NCBI RefSeq assembly: GCF_025996515.1
Contig: NZ_BLRH01000035.1
Span: 868,001-932,000, forward strand
Length of the DNA stretch: 64,000 bases
From: Rhizohabitans arisaemae
GTDB lineage: Bacteria > Actinomycetota > Actinomycetes > Streptosporangiales > Streptosporangiaceae
Direction of reading: 5' to 3'
Position 1 is the first letter of the stretch. Every line of letters starts with the position of its first letter. Shown here one piece after another: positions 32,446 through 40,413 of this stretch. Under the pieces are notes generated by a model. It made no database searches. It worked only from the letters and a program-made list of their open reading frames with translations, and had not been told where the DNA came from. The translations under genes were made by a program, and so were the position numbers.

Positions 32446-33099
32446 TCAGGTGACGAATCCGGACTCCCAGGCCCATGCCGCGACCTCCACCCGGTTCCGT
32501 ACGCCGAGTTTGGTCTGGATGCTGCCGAGGTGGGTCTTGACGGTGGACAGCGAGACGAAGAGCTCGGCGGCGACCTCCTGGTTGGTACGGCCCCGCGCGA
32601 CCAGCCGGACCACGTCCAGCTCGCGCTCGGTGAGCGGTTCGGCCGGGGCCCGTCCGTGCCCGGTCGTCGAGGGTTTGGCCAGATGCTCCAGGAGCCGTAC
32701 GGTCACCGACGGCGAGACCAGGGCGTCTCCGCCCGCGGCGGCCCGGATCGCCTCGATCAGCAGGGTGGGCCCGCTGTCCTTGAGCAGGAAGCCGCACGCT
32801 CCCGCGCGCAGCGCGCCGTACACGTATTCGTCGAGGTCGAACGTGGTGACGATGACCACGCGGAACGGCTGGGCCACCCCGGGGCCGGCCAGGATCCGGG
32901 TGACCTCTATTCCGTCGAGCCGGGGCATCCGGATGTCGAGCAGGCACACGTCCGGTCTGAGCCGCCGCGCGTGCTCGACGGCCTCCGCCCCGTCGGCCAC
33001 CGACGCGACGACCTCGATGTCCGGCTGGGCATCCAAGATCATTTTAAAGCCGGTGCGAACAAGCTGCTGGTCGTCGGCGATGAGAACCCGAATCGTCAC
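32446..33099 (-). CDS. LuxR-family response regulator (orphan)
   Basis: A 217-residue NarL/FixJ-type regulator. The receiver domain (about residues 1-120) has the acidic pocket IADDQQ, the phosphoacceptor aspartate in VCLLDIRMP and the conserved lysine in FLLKDS. The C-terminal LuxR helix-turn-helix is at about 150-210 (LTERELDVVRLVARGRTNQEVA). I chose the GTG at 33099, which gives the exact family N-terminus MTIRVLIADDQQ; the frame extends 38 codons upstream. No histidine kinase is in the window nearby, so the partner is elsewhere or lost. It is divergent from an ABC exporter that it could regulate; a short palindrome lies just upstream of its start. Confidence 0.9.
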   Translation of the reverse strand: MTIRVLIADDQQLVRTGFKMILDAQPDIEVVASVADGAEAVEHARRLRPDVCLLDIRMPRLDGIEVTRILAGPGVAQPFRVVIVTTFDLDEYVYGALRAGACGFLLKDSGPTLLIEAIRAAAGGDALVSPSVTVRLLEHLAKPSTTGHGRAPAEPLTERELDVVRLVARGRTNQEVAAELFVSLSTVKTHLGSIQTKLGVRNRVEVAAWAWESGFVT

Positions 33100-33101
33100 A
33101 T

Positions 33102-33118
33102 AGGTGATTCTGTCACCT
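33102..33118 (+). promoter_or_regulatory. Palindrome upstream of the response regulator gene
   Basis: AGGTGA and TCACCT form a 6-base inverted repeat with a five-base spacer, three bases upstream of the regulator start and 110 bases before the divergent ABC gene. This suits an autoregulatory site, but the arms are short. Confidence 0.4.
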
Positions 33119-33227
33119 CGAAAAAGGGGGCAGTCCGTACTAATCAGCCATTCGGCTGACCCGTCGGCCATCGGATAGCACCACCGGCCGATCCGGTGAC
33201 GGCCTTGCGACACCCATGATCGGTCGT

Positions 33228-33917
33228 ATGAGTGAAGACGTGCTGTCCGGCATCGGCCTGGTCAAGAGATTCGGGGAGACCGTCGCCCTCGGCGGCGTCG
33301 GCCTGCAGGTCGCCCGAGGCGAGGCCGTGGCGATCATGGGCCCGAGCGGGTCGGGAAAATCCACCCTCCTGCACTGCCTGGCGGGGATCACCCGACCCGA
33401 CGCCGGCCGGGTCCACCTGCTCGGACAACGCATCGACACGATAGGGGAGCGGCGCCGCAGCGAGCTGCGGAGAACCCGGTTCGGCTTCGTCTTCCAGTTC
33501 GGCCAGCTCCTCCCCGAACTCCCCGCCGAGGAGAACGTCGCCCTCCCCCTCATGCTGGGCGGGATGCCCCGGACCAAGGCGGTCGGGCGGGCCCGGGACT
33601 GGTTCGGCCCACTCGGGCTCACCGGTAAGGAGCGGCGACGACCCGGTGAACTGTCCGGCGGCGAGGCACAGCGGGTCGCGATCGCCCGGGCGCTCGTCAC
33701 CGAGCCGGCCGTGGTCTTCGCCGACGAGCCCACCGGCGCACTCGACCAGGCCACCGGCCACACCGTGATGGGGCTGCTCGTCGACTCCACCAGGAAAGGC
33801 GGGGCCTCGCTGGTCGTCGTCACCCACGACCCGGAGGTCGCGCGCTGGTGCGACCGCGTCGTCGAGGTACGCGACGGACTCCTGCGCGGCGCCGCCGGCG
33901 CGGAGGCCGGCCGGTGA
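33228..33917 (+). CDS. ABC transporter ATPase, MacB/LolD-like
   Basis: A 229-residue ATPase of the type that works with FtsX-fold permeases. Walker A GPSGSGKST is at residues 38-46, the Q-loop region at FVFQFGQLLPELPAEENV, the signature LSGGEAQRVAIARAL at about 143 and Walker B VVFADEPTGALD at about 166. An ATG four codons upstream (33216) is an alternative start. It overlaps the permease gene by four bases (GTGA). Such systems export peptides, antibiotics or lipoproteins, or act as mechanotransmitters. Expression may be tied to the divergent response regulator. Confidence 0.92.
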   Translation: MSEDVLSGIGLVKRFGETVALGGVGLQVARGEAVAIMGPSGSGKSTLLHCLAGITRPDAGRVHLLGQRIDTIGERRRSELRRTRFGFVFQFGQLLPELPAEENVALPLMLGGMPRTKAVGRARDWFGPLGLTGKERRRPGELSGGEAQRVAIARALVTEPAVVFADEPTGALDQATGHTVMGLLVDSTRKGGASLVVVTHDPEVARWCDRVVEVRDGLLRGAAGAEAGR

Positions 33918-35893
33918 GCGCGCTCCTCAGACTGAACGTCCGGCTGCTGCGCGGCGGCGGGCGGGGCGGCCTGCTCGGCAGCGGCCTGACCCTCGTCGCC
34001 GTCGCGGTCGCCACCACCCTGCTGCTCTTCTCCGTCTCGGTCAACGTCGCGTTCGCCGACCGGGCCGCCCGCGAAACGTGGCGCAACCCGGCCCCCGCCG
34101 AGAGCGGCGCCCGGGTGATCCAAGCCGTCGGCACCGAGTTCGCCGGCGGCAAGCCGATCGTCGTGGTCGACCTCGCCGCACTCGACCCCGGCGCCCCCGC
34201 GCCGCCCGGACTGCCCCGGTTCCCCCGGCCAGGGGAGGTATGGCTCTCCTCCGCGCTCGCCGAACTGGCGGCAGAGCTCCCCGCCGACCGGCTCGCGGCC
34301 AGATTCCCCGGCGAACGGGCGGGTACCGTCGGGGACGACGCGCTCATCCACCCGGACGAGCTCGTCGCCGTGCTCGGGCATCGGCCCGGCGCCCCCGCCG
34401 TGACCGCCGAGCGGCCGCCCGGCCCCGACCTCACCTCCGTCTCCCCGACTCCGATCAAGGACTTCGCCGGTACGGAGACCCGGCTCGCGGTGAACTACCG
34501 GATTCTCGCCGCCGTCGCCGCCGTACTCATGATCGTCCCGCTGCTGGTCTTCGGCGGCGCCGCGGCCCGGCTCACGGTCGCGCGCCGCGACGCCAGACTC
34601 GCCGCGCTCCGCCTCGTCGGGGCCACCCCCGGCCAGGTCGTCGGCATGACCGTGGCCGAAGCCGTGGTCACCGCGCTGGCCGGCTCGGCGGTCGGCACCG
34701 TCCTGTACACCGTGGCGATCCCGGTACTCGCCCGGATCGAGATCGCCGGTGGGGGCTGGTACGCGGCGGACCTCTGGCCGGGGATCCCGATCGTCGCCGC
34801 GGTGCTGTTCGCCGTACCGCTGCTCGTCGGGCTCAGTGCGGCGATCGGGCTCCGCCAAGTCGTGGTGAGCCCACTCGGGGTGGCCAGACGGCACACGCCG
34901 CCCGCCCTGCGCGTGATCCGGGTCCTGGCCTTCGTCACGGCGCTGCTGGTCGTACCCTTCATGAGCCCGGAGGTCGGGGTCGGCGTCATCCTCACCGTGA
35001 TCGGCCTGGTCTTTCTGGCGATCAACCTCGTCGGCCCGTGGGTGGTGGCGCTGATCGGCCGGATCACCGCCGCGGTCGCCCGGCGGCCCGCGGGACTCCT
35101 CGCGGCCAGGAGGCTCGTGGACGACCCGCGGTCCGCCTGGCGGACGGTGAGCGGGGTCGCCCTCACCGGGTTCGTCGCCGGTTTCGTCAGCCTGCTCAGC
35201 CCCGACCCGAGCGCGTTCACCCGCGACACCCCCGGCGACCGGCTGGAACTCACCGTGCCCGCCGCACAGGCGGCCGGCACGGCCGACGCCGCCCGCCGGA
35301 GACTGGCCCAGGCGGGGGTGCGGGCCACGGTGACGGCGGAGGACACCCGGCTCCAGGGCGCCGACCGGGTCGCGACCGTCGTCGCGACGGTGAGCGGAGG
35401 CGGCGACGAGGCGCTGGACCGTGGCCGGACCGCCCTGCGCGACCTCGTCCCCGGACAGCCCCCGCAGGCGAGCCGGGACCGCGACGCGCAAGCCGTCTCC
35501 CTCTTCACCGACATCCGCACCGGGACCGTCGTGGTACTCGCCGTGTCGTTCCTCGTCGCCGTCGCCGGAGCCGGGATCACCGCCGCCTCCACCATCTTGG
35601 ACCGGCGCCGGACGTACGCGCTGCTCCGCCTGGCCGGAACCCCCCTGGAGGTCCTCGATCGGGCCAGACGGTCCGAAACCATGATCCCCCTCACGATCAT
35701 GGGCGGCGGGGCGATCCTCACCGGACTGTTCGTCGCGGCGCCGTTCGCGACGCAGGTCGGGCTGAATCCCGGCGGCCTCGTCACCCTCGCGATCTGCGTG
35801 AGCCTGGGCGTCGCCGGGGTGATCGGCGCCGGCGCGCTCACCAGGCCCCTCCTCAAATCCGTGACCGAGAACCCGGCCCCCCGCCCCGACTGA
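33914..35893 (+). CDS. ABC transporter permease, FtsX fold
   Basis: A 659-residue membrane protein. A first transmembrane helix (GSGLTLVAVAVATTLLLFSV) is followed by an extracytoplasmic region of about 140 residues. Next come a first FtsX core (about residues 190-330: ILAAVAAVLMIVPLLVFGGA, then ARRDARLAALRLVGATPGQV), a pair of helices and cytoplasmic linker, and a second core near the C-terminus (VVVLAVSFLVAVAGAGITAA, then LDRRRTYALLRLAGTP). The duplicated core is usual for long actinomycete FtsX permeases. The GTG start overlaps the ATPase stop. A perfect hairpin ends the operon. Confidence 0.9.
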   Translation: MSALLRLNVRLLRGGGRGGLLGSGLTLVAVAVATTLLLFSVSVNVAFADRAARETWRNPAPAESGARVIQAVGTEFAGGKPIVVVDLAALDPGAPAPPGLPRFPRPGEVWLSSALAELAAELPADRLAARFPGERAGTVGDDALIHPDELVAVLGHRPGAPAVTAERPPGPDLTSVSPTPIKDFAGTETRLAVNYRILAAVAAVLMIVPLLVFGGAAARLTVARRDARLAALRLVGATPGQVVGMTVAEAVVTALAGSAVGTVLYTVAIPVLARIEIAGGGWYAADLWPGIPIVAAVLFAVPLLVGLSAAIGLRQVVVSPLGVARRHTPPALRVIRVLAFVTALLVVPFMSPEVGVGVILTVIGLVFLAINLVGPWVVALIGRITAAVARRPAGLLAARRLVDDPRSAWRTVSGVALTGFVAGFVSLLSPDPSAFTRDTPGDRLELTVPAAQAAGTADAARRRLAQAGVRATVTAEDTRLQGADRVATVVATVSGGGDEALDRGRTALRDLVPGQPPQASRDRDAQAVSLFTDIRTGTVVVLAVSFLVAVAGAGITAASTILDRRRTYALLRLAGTPLEVLDRARRSETMIPLTIMGGGAILTGLFVAAPFATQVGLNPGGLVTLAICVSLGVAGVIGAGALTRPLLKSVTENPAPRPD

Positions 35894-35974
35894 CCGCTGC
35901 CGGTACGGGGCAAAGCCCGAGGTCGTCCCGGGGAGCCGCTCGCGCCGCGTCCGGCGGGGGCCGCACCCGGAACC

Positions 35975-36005
35975 GGTTCGTGCCGCCCTTCGCGCGGCAC
36001 GAACC
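35975..36005 (+). terminator. Terminator hairpin after the FtsX permease gene
   Basis: GGTTCGTGCCG and CGGCACGAACC form a perfect 11-bp stem with a nine-base loop, 82 bases after the permease stop. No T-tract is present. The rest of 35894-36136 holds no recognisable gene. Confidence 0.75.
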
Positions 36006-36136
36006 ATCCGCAATCGATGTCGGCTGGGAAGAGCGCGATGCCGGTGTGGGGGACGGCAGGATAGGTTGACGTGTCCGAGGCGGCGGTGCTCGGTTTCGTG
36101 GTCGCCGGGCAGATGATTCCGCGTGAAGGGGCTCGG

Positions 36137-36718
36137 ATGAGTGTTGACCTTTGGACACCAGGCACCACGGTGTCGACCGGGCGCCTGCTGCTGCGGCCGT
36201 GGGAGGAAGGGGACGTCGAGGACTGCTGGGCGGCCGTCCACGGGGACCCCGAGATCGGCCGCTGGATGCCGTGGGCCGAGGACTACACCGTGGAGACCGC
36301 GCGGGACTGGTGCACCGTGCACGCGCACGCCAATCCGCGCACCTCGCTGAACTTCGCGATCGTCCCCCAGGATCGGTCCGGCTCCGCCCCGGTGGGGGGC
36401 CCGGCGGTCGGCTCGATCGGGCTGACCCGCTTCGCCGCCATGGCGCGCGTCCCCACCGTGGAGATCGGCTACTGGCTGGCCGCCCCGGCGCGGGGCCGGG
36501 GCTACATGTACGAGGCGGTCGGCGCGCTGTCCGTGTACGCCTTCGAGACCGGGGCCGAGCGGGTGGAGATCCTGGCCGCGTCCGGCAACGAAGCCTCGCA
36601 GCGGGTCGCGCTGAAGTGCGGTTTCACCCGGGAGGGGACGCTCCGCGGCGCCGGGCGGGTCACCGGGGGAGTCGTCGATCTCGTGGTGTTCGGCCTGCTC
36701 CCCGGGGAGACGCCGTGA
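36137..36718 (+). CDS. GNAT acetyltransferase (RimJ/RimL type)
   Basis: A 193-residue N-acetyltransferase. It opens with VSTGRLLLRPWEEGDVEDCW, and the acetyl-CoA loop is APARGRGYMYEAVGALSVYAF at about residues 113-133, followed by ASGNEASQRVALKCGFTREG, all typical of the RimJ/RimL group. These enzymes acetylate the N-terminus of ribosomal proteins or other amines; the substrate here is unknown. The ATG at 36137 is preceded by GAAGGGG; GTG starts further up are less likely. It overlaps cobC by four bases (GTGA), yet no role in corrinoid synthesis is known for this family. Confidence 0.88.
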   Translation: MSVDLWTPGTTVSTGRLLLRPWEEGDVEDCWAAVHGDPEIGRWMPWAEDYTVETARDWCTVHAHANPRTSLNFAIVPQDRSGSAPVGGPAVGSIGLTRFAAMARVPTVEIGYWLAAPARGRGYMYEAVGALSVYAFETGAERVEILAASGNEASQRVALKCGFTREGTLRGAGRVTGGVVDLVVFGLLPGETP

Positions 36719-37743
36719 CCGGGTGCGCCGACGTCGATCTGCGGCACCACGGCGACACCGAAGTGGGTCCGGGCCTGACGGACCTCGCGGTCAACGTACG
36801 GCCGGACACCCCGCCACGTTGGCTCGCCGACCTGCTGCGGGAGTCGATCTCCGAGCTGTCCGCCTACCCAGACCAGCGTGCCGCGCGGGCCGCGGTGGCC
36901 GCCCGGCACGGCCGTACCGCCGGCGAGGTGCTGCTTACCGCGGGGGCCGCGGAGGCGTTCGTGCTGCTCGCTCGGGTGCTGCGGCCGGAACGGGCCGTGG
37001 TGGTGCATCCGCAGTTCACCGAACCCGAGGCGGCGCTGCGCGCGGCCGGCCACCGGGTGGACCGGGTGCTCCTCCATCCCGGCCGTTTCCTCCTCGACCC
37101 GGCCGCGGTCCCGGCGGACGCCGATCTCGTGGTCGTCGGCAACCCCACCAACCCGACCTCGGTCCTCCATCCCGCCGAGGCGGTCGCCGCCCTGGCCCGG
37201 CCCGGCCGGACCCTCGTGGTGGACGAGGCTTTCGCGGACTGCGTCCCGGGGGAGACCGAGAGCCTGGCCGACCGGGGTGACCTGCCGGGGCTTGTGGTGG
37301 TCCGCAGTCTCACCAAGACCTGGGGGCTGGCGGGGCTGCGGATCGGATACCTGCTCGCCGAACCCGCCCTCGTCGCGGAGCTGACAGGGGTCCAGCCGCT
37401 CTGGGCGGTGTCCACTCCCGCGCTGCTCGCGGCGCAGGCCTGTTCGGCACCGCACGCGGTCGCCGAGGCGGAGGAGTGGGCTGTGTCCCTCGCCGCGGAT
37501 CGCGCCCACCTCGTGGCGACGTTGGCCGAGGCGGGGGCCGAGGTCGTGCCCGATCCGCGAGCCTCCTTCGTCTGCGTTCGCCTCCCCGGGGCGGACAAGG
37601 TACGGCTGGCGCTGCGGGATCGCGGCTTCGCGCTTCGCCGGGGGGACACCTTCCCCGGTCTCGGCCAGGATTGGCTGCGTATCGCCGTACGCGACAAACA
37701 GACCACGGACCGGCTTGCCGCCGCGCTCGCGAACGTGCTCTGA
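36715..37743 (+). CDS. cobC: CobC, threonine-phosphate decarboxylase-type PLP enzyme
   Basis: A 342-residue class I/II aminotransferase-fold enzyme of the Rv2231c/CobC type. Marks include ELSAYPDQRAARAAVAARHG, the NPTNPTS motif (about residue 144), VVDEAFADCVPGE and the PLP lysine in VVRSLTKTWGLAGLRIGY. CobC-type enzymes decarboxylate L-threonine phosphate to (R)-1-amino-2-propanol phosphate, the linker joined to adenosylcobyric acid by CobD. The GTG start overlaps the acetyltransferase stop. The cobT gene begins 25 bases after its end, forming a small cob operon. Confidence 0.9.
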   Translation: MTGCADVDLRHHGDTEVGPGLTDLAVNVRPDTPPRWLADLLRESISELSAYPDQRAARAAVAARHGRTAGEVLLTAGAAEAFVLLARVLRPERAVVVHPQFTEPEAALRAAGHRVDRVLLHPGRFLLDPAAVPADADLVVVGNPTNPTSVLHPAEAVAALARPGRTLVVDEAFADCVPGETESLADRGDLPGLVVVRSLTKTWGLAGLRIGYLLAEPALVAELTGVQPLWAVSTPALLAAQACSAPHAVAEAEEWAVSLAADRAHLVATLAEAGAEVVPDPRASFVCVRLPGADKVRLALRDRGFALRRGDTFPGLGQDWLRIAVRDKQTTDRLAAALANVL

Positions 37744-37768
37744 CCCATCTCCCCGAAGGAAGTGACCC

Positions 37769-38854
37769 GTGGTGGAAACGACCCTGCTCGACGAGACCCT
37801 CGCCCTCCTCAGCCCGCCGGACGGGCGGGCGGCGGAAGAGGCCCGGGCGCACCAGGACCGGCTGACCAAGCCGCGGGGCGCGCTGGGCGCCCTGGAGGAC
37901 GTGTCGGTGCGGCTCGCCGGGATCGCGGGCGCGTGCCCGCCGCCGATGCCCGCCCCGGTGTCGCTCGCCATCTTCGCCGCCGACCACGGGGTGCACGCGC
38001 AGGGGGTGTCACCCTGGCCGCAGGAGGTGACCACCCAGATGGTGGCGAACTTCCTCGCGGGCGGGGCGGTGGCCAACTGCTTCGCCGCGCAGGTCGGCGC
38101 CGAGGTGATGGTGGTCGACGTCGGGGTTGCCGGTGACATGACCGGCATGTCAGGACTTGTCGCCCGTAAGATCGCGTACGGCACCGCGGACATGACCCAA
38201 GGGCCCGCGATGACCCTCGCCCAGGCCCGGGACGCGATCGAAGTCGGCATCACCGTCGCCCACGGGCTGATCGACCGGGGCAGCCGCTGCCTGATCACCG
38301 GGGACATGGGGATCGCCAACACCACGGCCTCGGCGGCGCTGATCGCCTGCCTGACCGGTAAGGACCCGGCCGAGGTCACCGGGCGTGGCACCGGAATCGA
38401 CGACGCGGTGTACACACACAAGATCGAAATGGTCCGGCGCGCGCTCGTCGTCAACGGGCTCGACGGTGCCGGCTCCCGGGACGCGCTGCACGTCGTGGCC
38501 GCGGTCGGCGGGCTGGAGCACGCGGCGCTGGCCGGATACCTCCTCGGCGCGGCGAGCAGGCGGATCCCGGTCATCCTCGACGGGGTGATCGCCGGGGCGG
38601 CGGCGCTGGTCGCGTCCGCGTTCGCCCCCGTCGTCGCCGAGTACTGCGTGGCCGGACACCGCTCGGCCGAACCCGGGCACGCCGCCGCGCTCGACGTCCT
38701 CCGGCTCCGCCCCCTGGTCGACCTGGAACTCCGCCTTGGCGAAGGCACCGGCGGCCTCCTGGCGTACCCCCTGGTCAGCAGCGCGGTCCGGGTCCTGCAC
38801 GACGTCGCCACCTTCGACTCCGCCGGCGTCACCGACAAGGACGCCCCCGCGTGA
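37769..38854 (+). CDS. cobT: Nicotinate-nucleotide:dimethylbenzimidazole phosphoribosyltransferase CobT
   Basis: A 361-residue enzyme that makes alpha-ribazole phosphate, the lower-ligand nucleotide of cobalamin, from dimethylbenzimidazole and nicotinate mononucleotide. Family stretches are LTKPRGALGALEDVSVRLAG, IFAADHGVHAQGVSPWP, CLITGDMGIANTTASAAL and GTGIDD. The catalytic glutamate region near the C-terminus (DLELRLGEGTGG) is present. Length is normal. The GTG start follows GAAGGAAGTGACCC. It is the last gene of the acetyltransferase-cobC-cobT unit and is followed by two hairpins. Confidence 0.95.
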   Translation: MVETTLLDETLALLSPPDGRAAEEARAHQDRLTKPRGALGALEDVSVRLAGIAGACPPPMPAPVSLAIFAADHGVHAQGVSPWPQEVTTQMVANFLAGGAVANCFAAQVGAEVMVVDVGVAGDMTGMSGLVARKIAYGTADMTQGPAMTLAQARDAIEVGITVAHGLIDRGSRCLITGDMGIANTTASAALIACLTGKDPAEVTGRGTGIDDAVYTHKIEMVRRALVVNGLDGAGSRDALHVVAAVGGLEHAALAGYLLGAASRRIPVILDGVIAGAAALVASAFAPVVAEYCVAGHRSAEPGHAAALDVLRLRPLVDLELRLGEGTGGLLAYPLVSSAVRVLHDVATFDSAGVTDKDAPA

Positions 38855-38859
38855 CCTCC

Positions 38860-38952
38860 GGACGCCGCCTCCGGTCGGCGTCCCGGTGCACCACCCCACG
38901 GATCCTGTACGGGCACACCCGGCGAAACCGGCTACCCAGCCCGTACAGGATC
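38860..38952 (+). terminator. Double terminator after cobT
   Basis: A first hairpin has perfect 8-bp arms GGACGCCG / CGGCGTCC (38860-38867, 38876-38883). A second has perfect 13-bp arms GATCCTGTACGGG / CCCGTACAGGATC (38901-38913, 38940-38952) with a 26-base loop that itself contains CCGG-CGAAA-CCGG. They start five bases after the cobT stop. No T-tracts follow. Confidence 0.8.
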
Positions 38953-39093
38953 GCCCACCTACGAGCATGTGAACTCGTATGCCTCCTTCGGGGAAGCCGG
39001 TTAGGAGAGAGCGCGTTGGCGGCTGGTGTGGCGGAGCCGGGGTCGGGCTAGAGTCGGGCGTGGAATGACCTTTTGACATGAGAAGAATCGCCC

Positions 39094-39948
39094 GTGATTC
39101 GCGCGACCGCTCGGATTCGTGCCAAGCTCGCAGCACTCCGGCTCAGAGAGAGCGTCACTCTCGGTCCCGTGCTTACCGATACGCAGGTCTCACAGTTCGA
39201 AGCCGACCACGGCATCCGGCTACCGGAGGAGTTCTGGTGGTTCGTGACCCGTATCGGTCACGGCGGATACGGCCCCGCCTGCGGATTACTGCCGATGGAG
39301 CGGTGGATATGCAGGGGAGCGGCGAAGAGAGGCGAAAGGCTCGACCAACCGTTTCCGGTGGATCCCGATCTGGAAGTTCCCACCAGCCTCGATATGCATG
39401 ACGGGATTGTGGGTTCCTGTCCCGGTACCATCCAGGTCGCCGATGGTGGCTGCACCACCTACACACTGCTCGTTGTCACCGGGTCCGGTCGTGGGCGCCT
39501 GGTCGAGGATTACGGCGATCTGGCCGCTCCGCGATATTGCGCCGACTCCGACTTCCTTTCCTGGTACGAGCGCTGGCTGGACTTCGTCCTGGCGGGACAC
39601 CGAAGTCTGACCTCGTTCTCCCACCAGATGGCCGGTGACGAAGACCGGCTTGTGGCCACGCTCCGGCACGACCCCAGCACGGCGCGGCGCCGCGCCGCCG
39701 CTTACACGTTCATCACTTACCCGGGTCCAAGTGACATGCTGGTCGGCAGTCTTCTTCAGGCTTTGGCGGCTGAGCCTCATCCGGCGGTCCGAGAGACGAT
39801 TCTGCGCGCCCTTGCCGCACAGGACGAGGATGACCCTGAGCTGCCGACTGCGGCTCTTGCGGATCCGCATCCCCGCATTCGCTCCCTCGCGGCCGGCATG
39901 GTGGATTCGAGGACTCCGAATGTGCACAGCGGCCATTCACCGAGATGA
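39094..39948 (+). CDS. SUKH (SMI1/KNR4) family protein with HEAT-like tail
   Basis: A 284-residue protein. Residues about 20-175 form a SUKH domain: LTDTQVSQFEADHGIRLPEE, WWFVTRIGHGGYGPACGLL and SDFLSWYERWLDFVLAG near the end. SUKH proteins are the most common immunity proteins of bacterial polymorphic toxins. Residues about 180-275 resemble a short run of HEAT-like helices (VRETILRALAAQDEDDPEL, DPHPRIRSLAAGMVDS). No toxin gene adjoins it, so it is an orphan immunity gene or has another role. The GTG start is the first in frame and is weakly marked by AAGAATCGCCC. Confidence 0.8.
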   Translation: MIRATARIRAKLAALRLRESVTLGPVLTDTQVSQFEADHGIRLPEEFWWFVTRIGHGGYGPACGLLPMERWICRGAAKRGERLDQPFPVDPDLEVPTSLDMHDGIVGSCPGTIQVADGGCTTYTLLVVTGSGRGRLVEDYGDLAAPRYCADSDFLSWYERWLDFVLAGHRSLTSFSHQMAGDEDRLVATLRHDPSTARRRAAAYTFITYPGPSDMLVGSLLQALAAEPHPAVRETILRALAAQDEDDPELPTAALADPHPRIRSLAAGMVDSRTPNVHSGHSPR

Positions 39949-40413
39949 GGGGCTCATGGTTGCCCCATAGCCCCGCCTATGCGAGTGAGACGCCGGGTCA
40001 GTGAGCGTGGTCGGCAGCCGCATCCGGCTGGGCGGCCTCATCCCGCGTCGTCCTGCACTCCCGACCGGACTCGATCAGGGAGGCGCAGGTTCGTGGTGTT
40101 TCTCCGGCCCCGCCGGGCTGGTGTGGTGGGAGCCGAGTGGGGTGTTCGGGGTGGACGATGCCGAGACTCGACAAGATCGAGACCATTATGTCGCCCGCAG
40201 TGTCTTGAATGGGGTCCTTCCAGGTCAGCGAGGAAACGCCCGTGGGGCCACATAGAGGCCAGCAACCTGTTTTGAGCCATCAAGGGCTCAGATGGCGCTA
40301 TTTTTCTTGTCTGGTTACAAGTAGCCAAAAGGGTGCGTGAGGCCGGTCGACGACAACCGATAGGTTTACCCCATACCTAACGTGCGAGGCACACTTCGAT
40401 GGGAGATCCTGCA
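39949..40413 (+). other. Intergenic region with a weak intrinsic terminator
   Basis: I see no gene in these 465 bases. At 40273-40290 TGAGCC / GGCTCA form a 6-bp hairpin, overlapping an alternative GCCATC / GATGGC stem, and a T-rich run (TATTTTTCTT) follows at 40299-40308. This is the only T-tract terminator I found in the window. The last 80 bases should hold the promoter of cobA/cysG. No cobalamin riboswitch core is evident. Confidence 0.45.

Noticed and set aside
33140-36328. A 1062-codon minus-strand frame opposite the MacB/FtsX genes
   Set aside because: Low-complexity Gly/Arg/Asp composition, no start signal and no recognisable domain; the plus-strand genes explain the DNA.
36137-38854. 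Acetyltransferase as a corrinoid-pathway enzyme because it is coupled to cobC
   Set aside because: The sequence is an ordinary RimJ/RimL-type GNAT protein, and no step of cobalamin synthesis needs such an enzyme.
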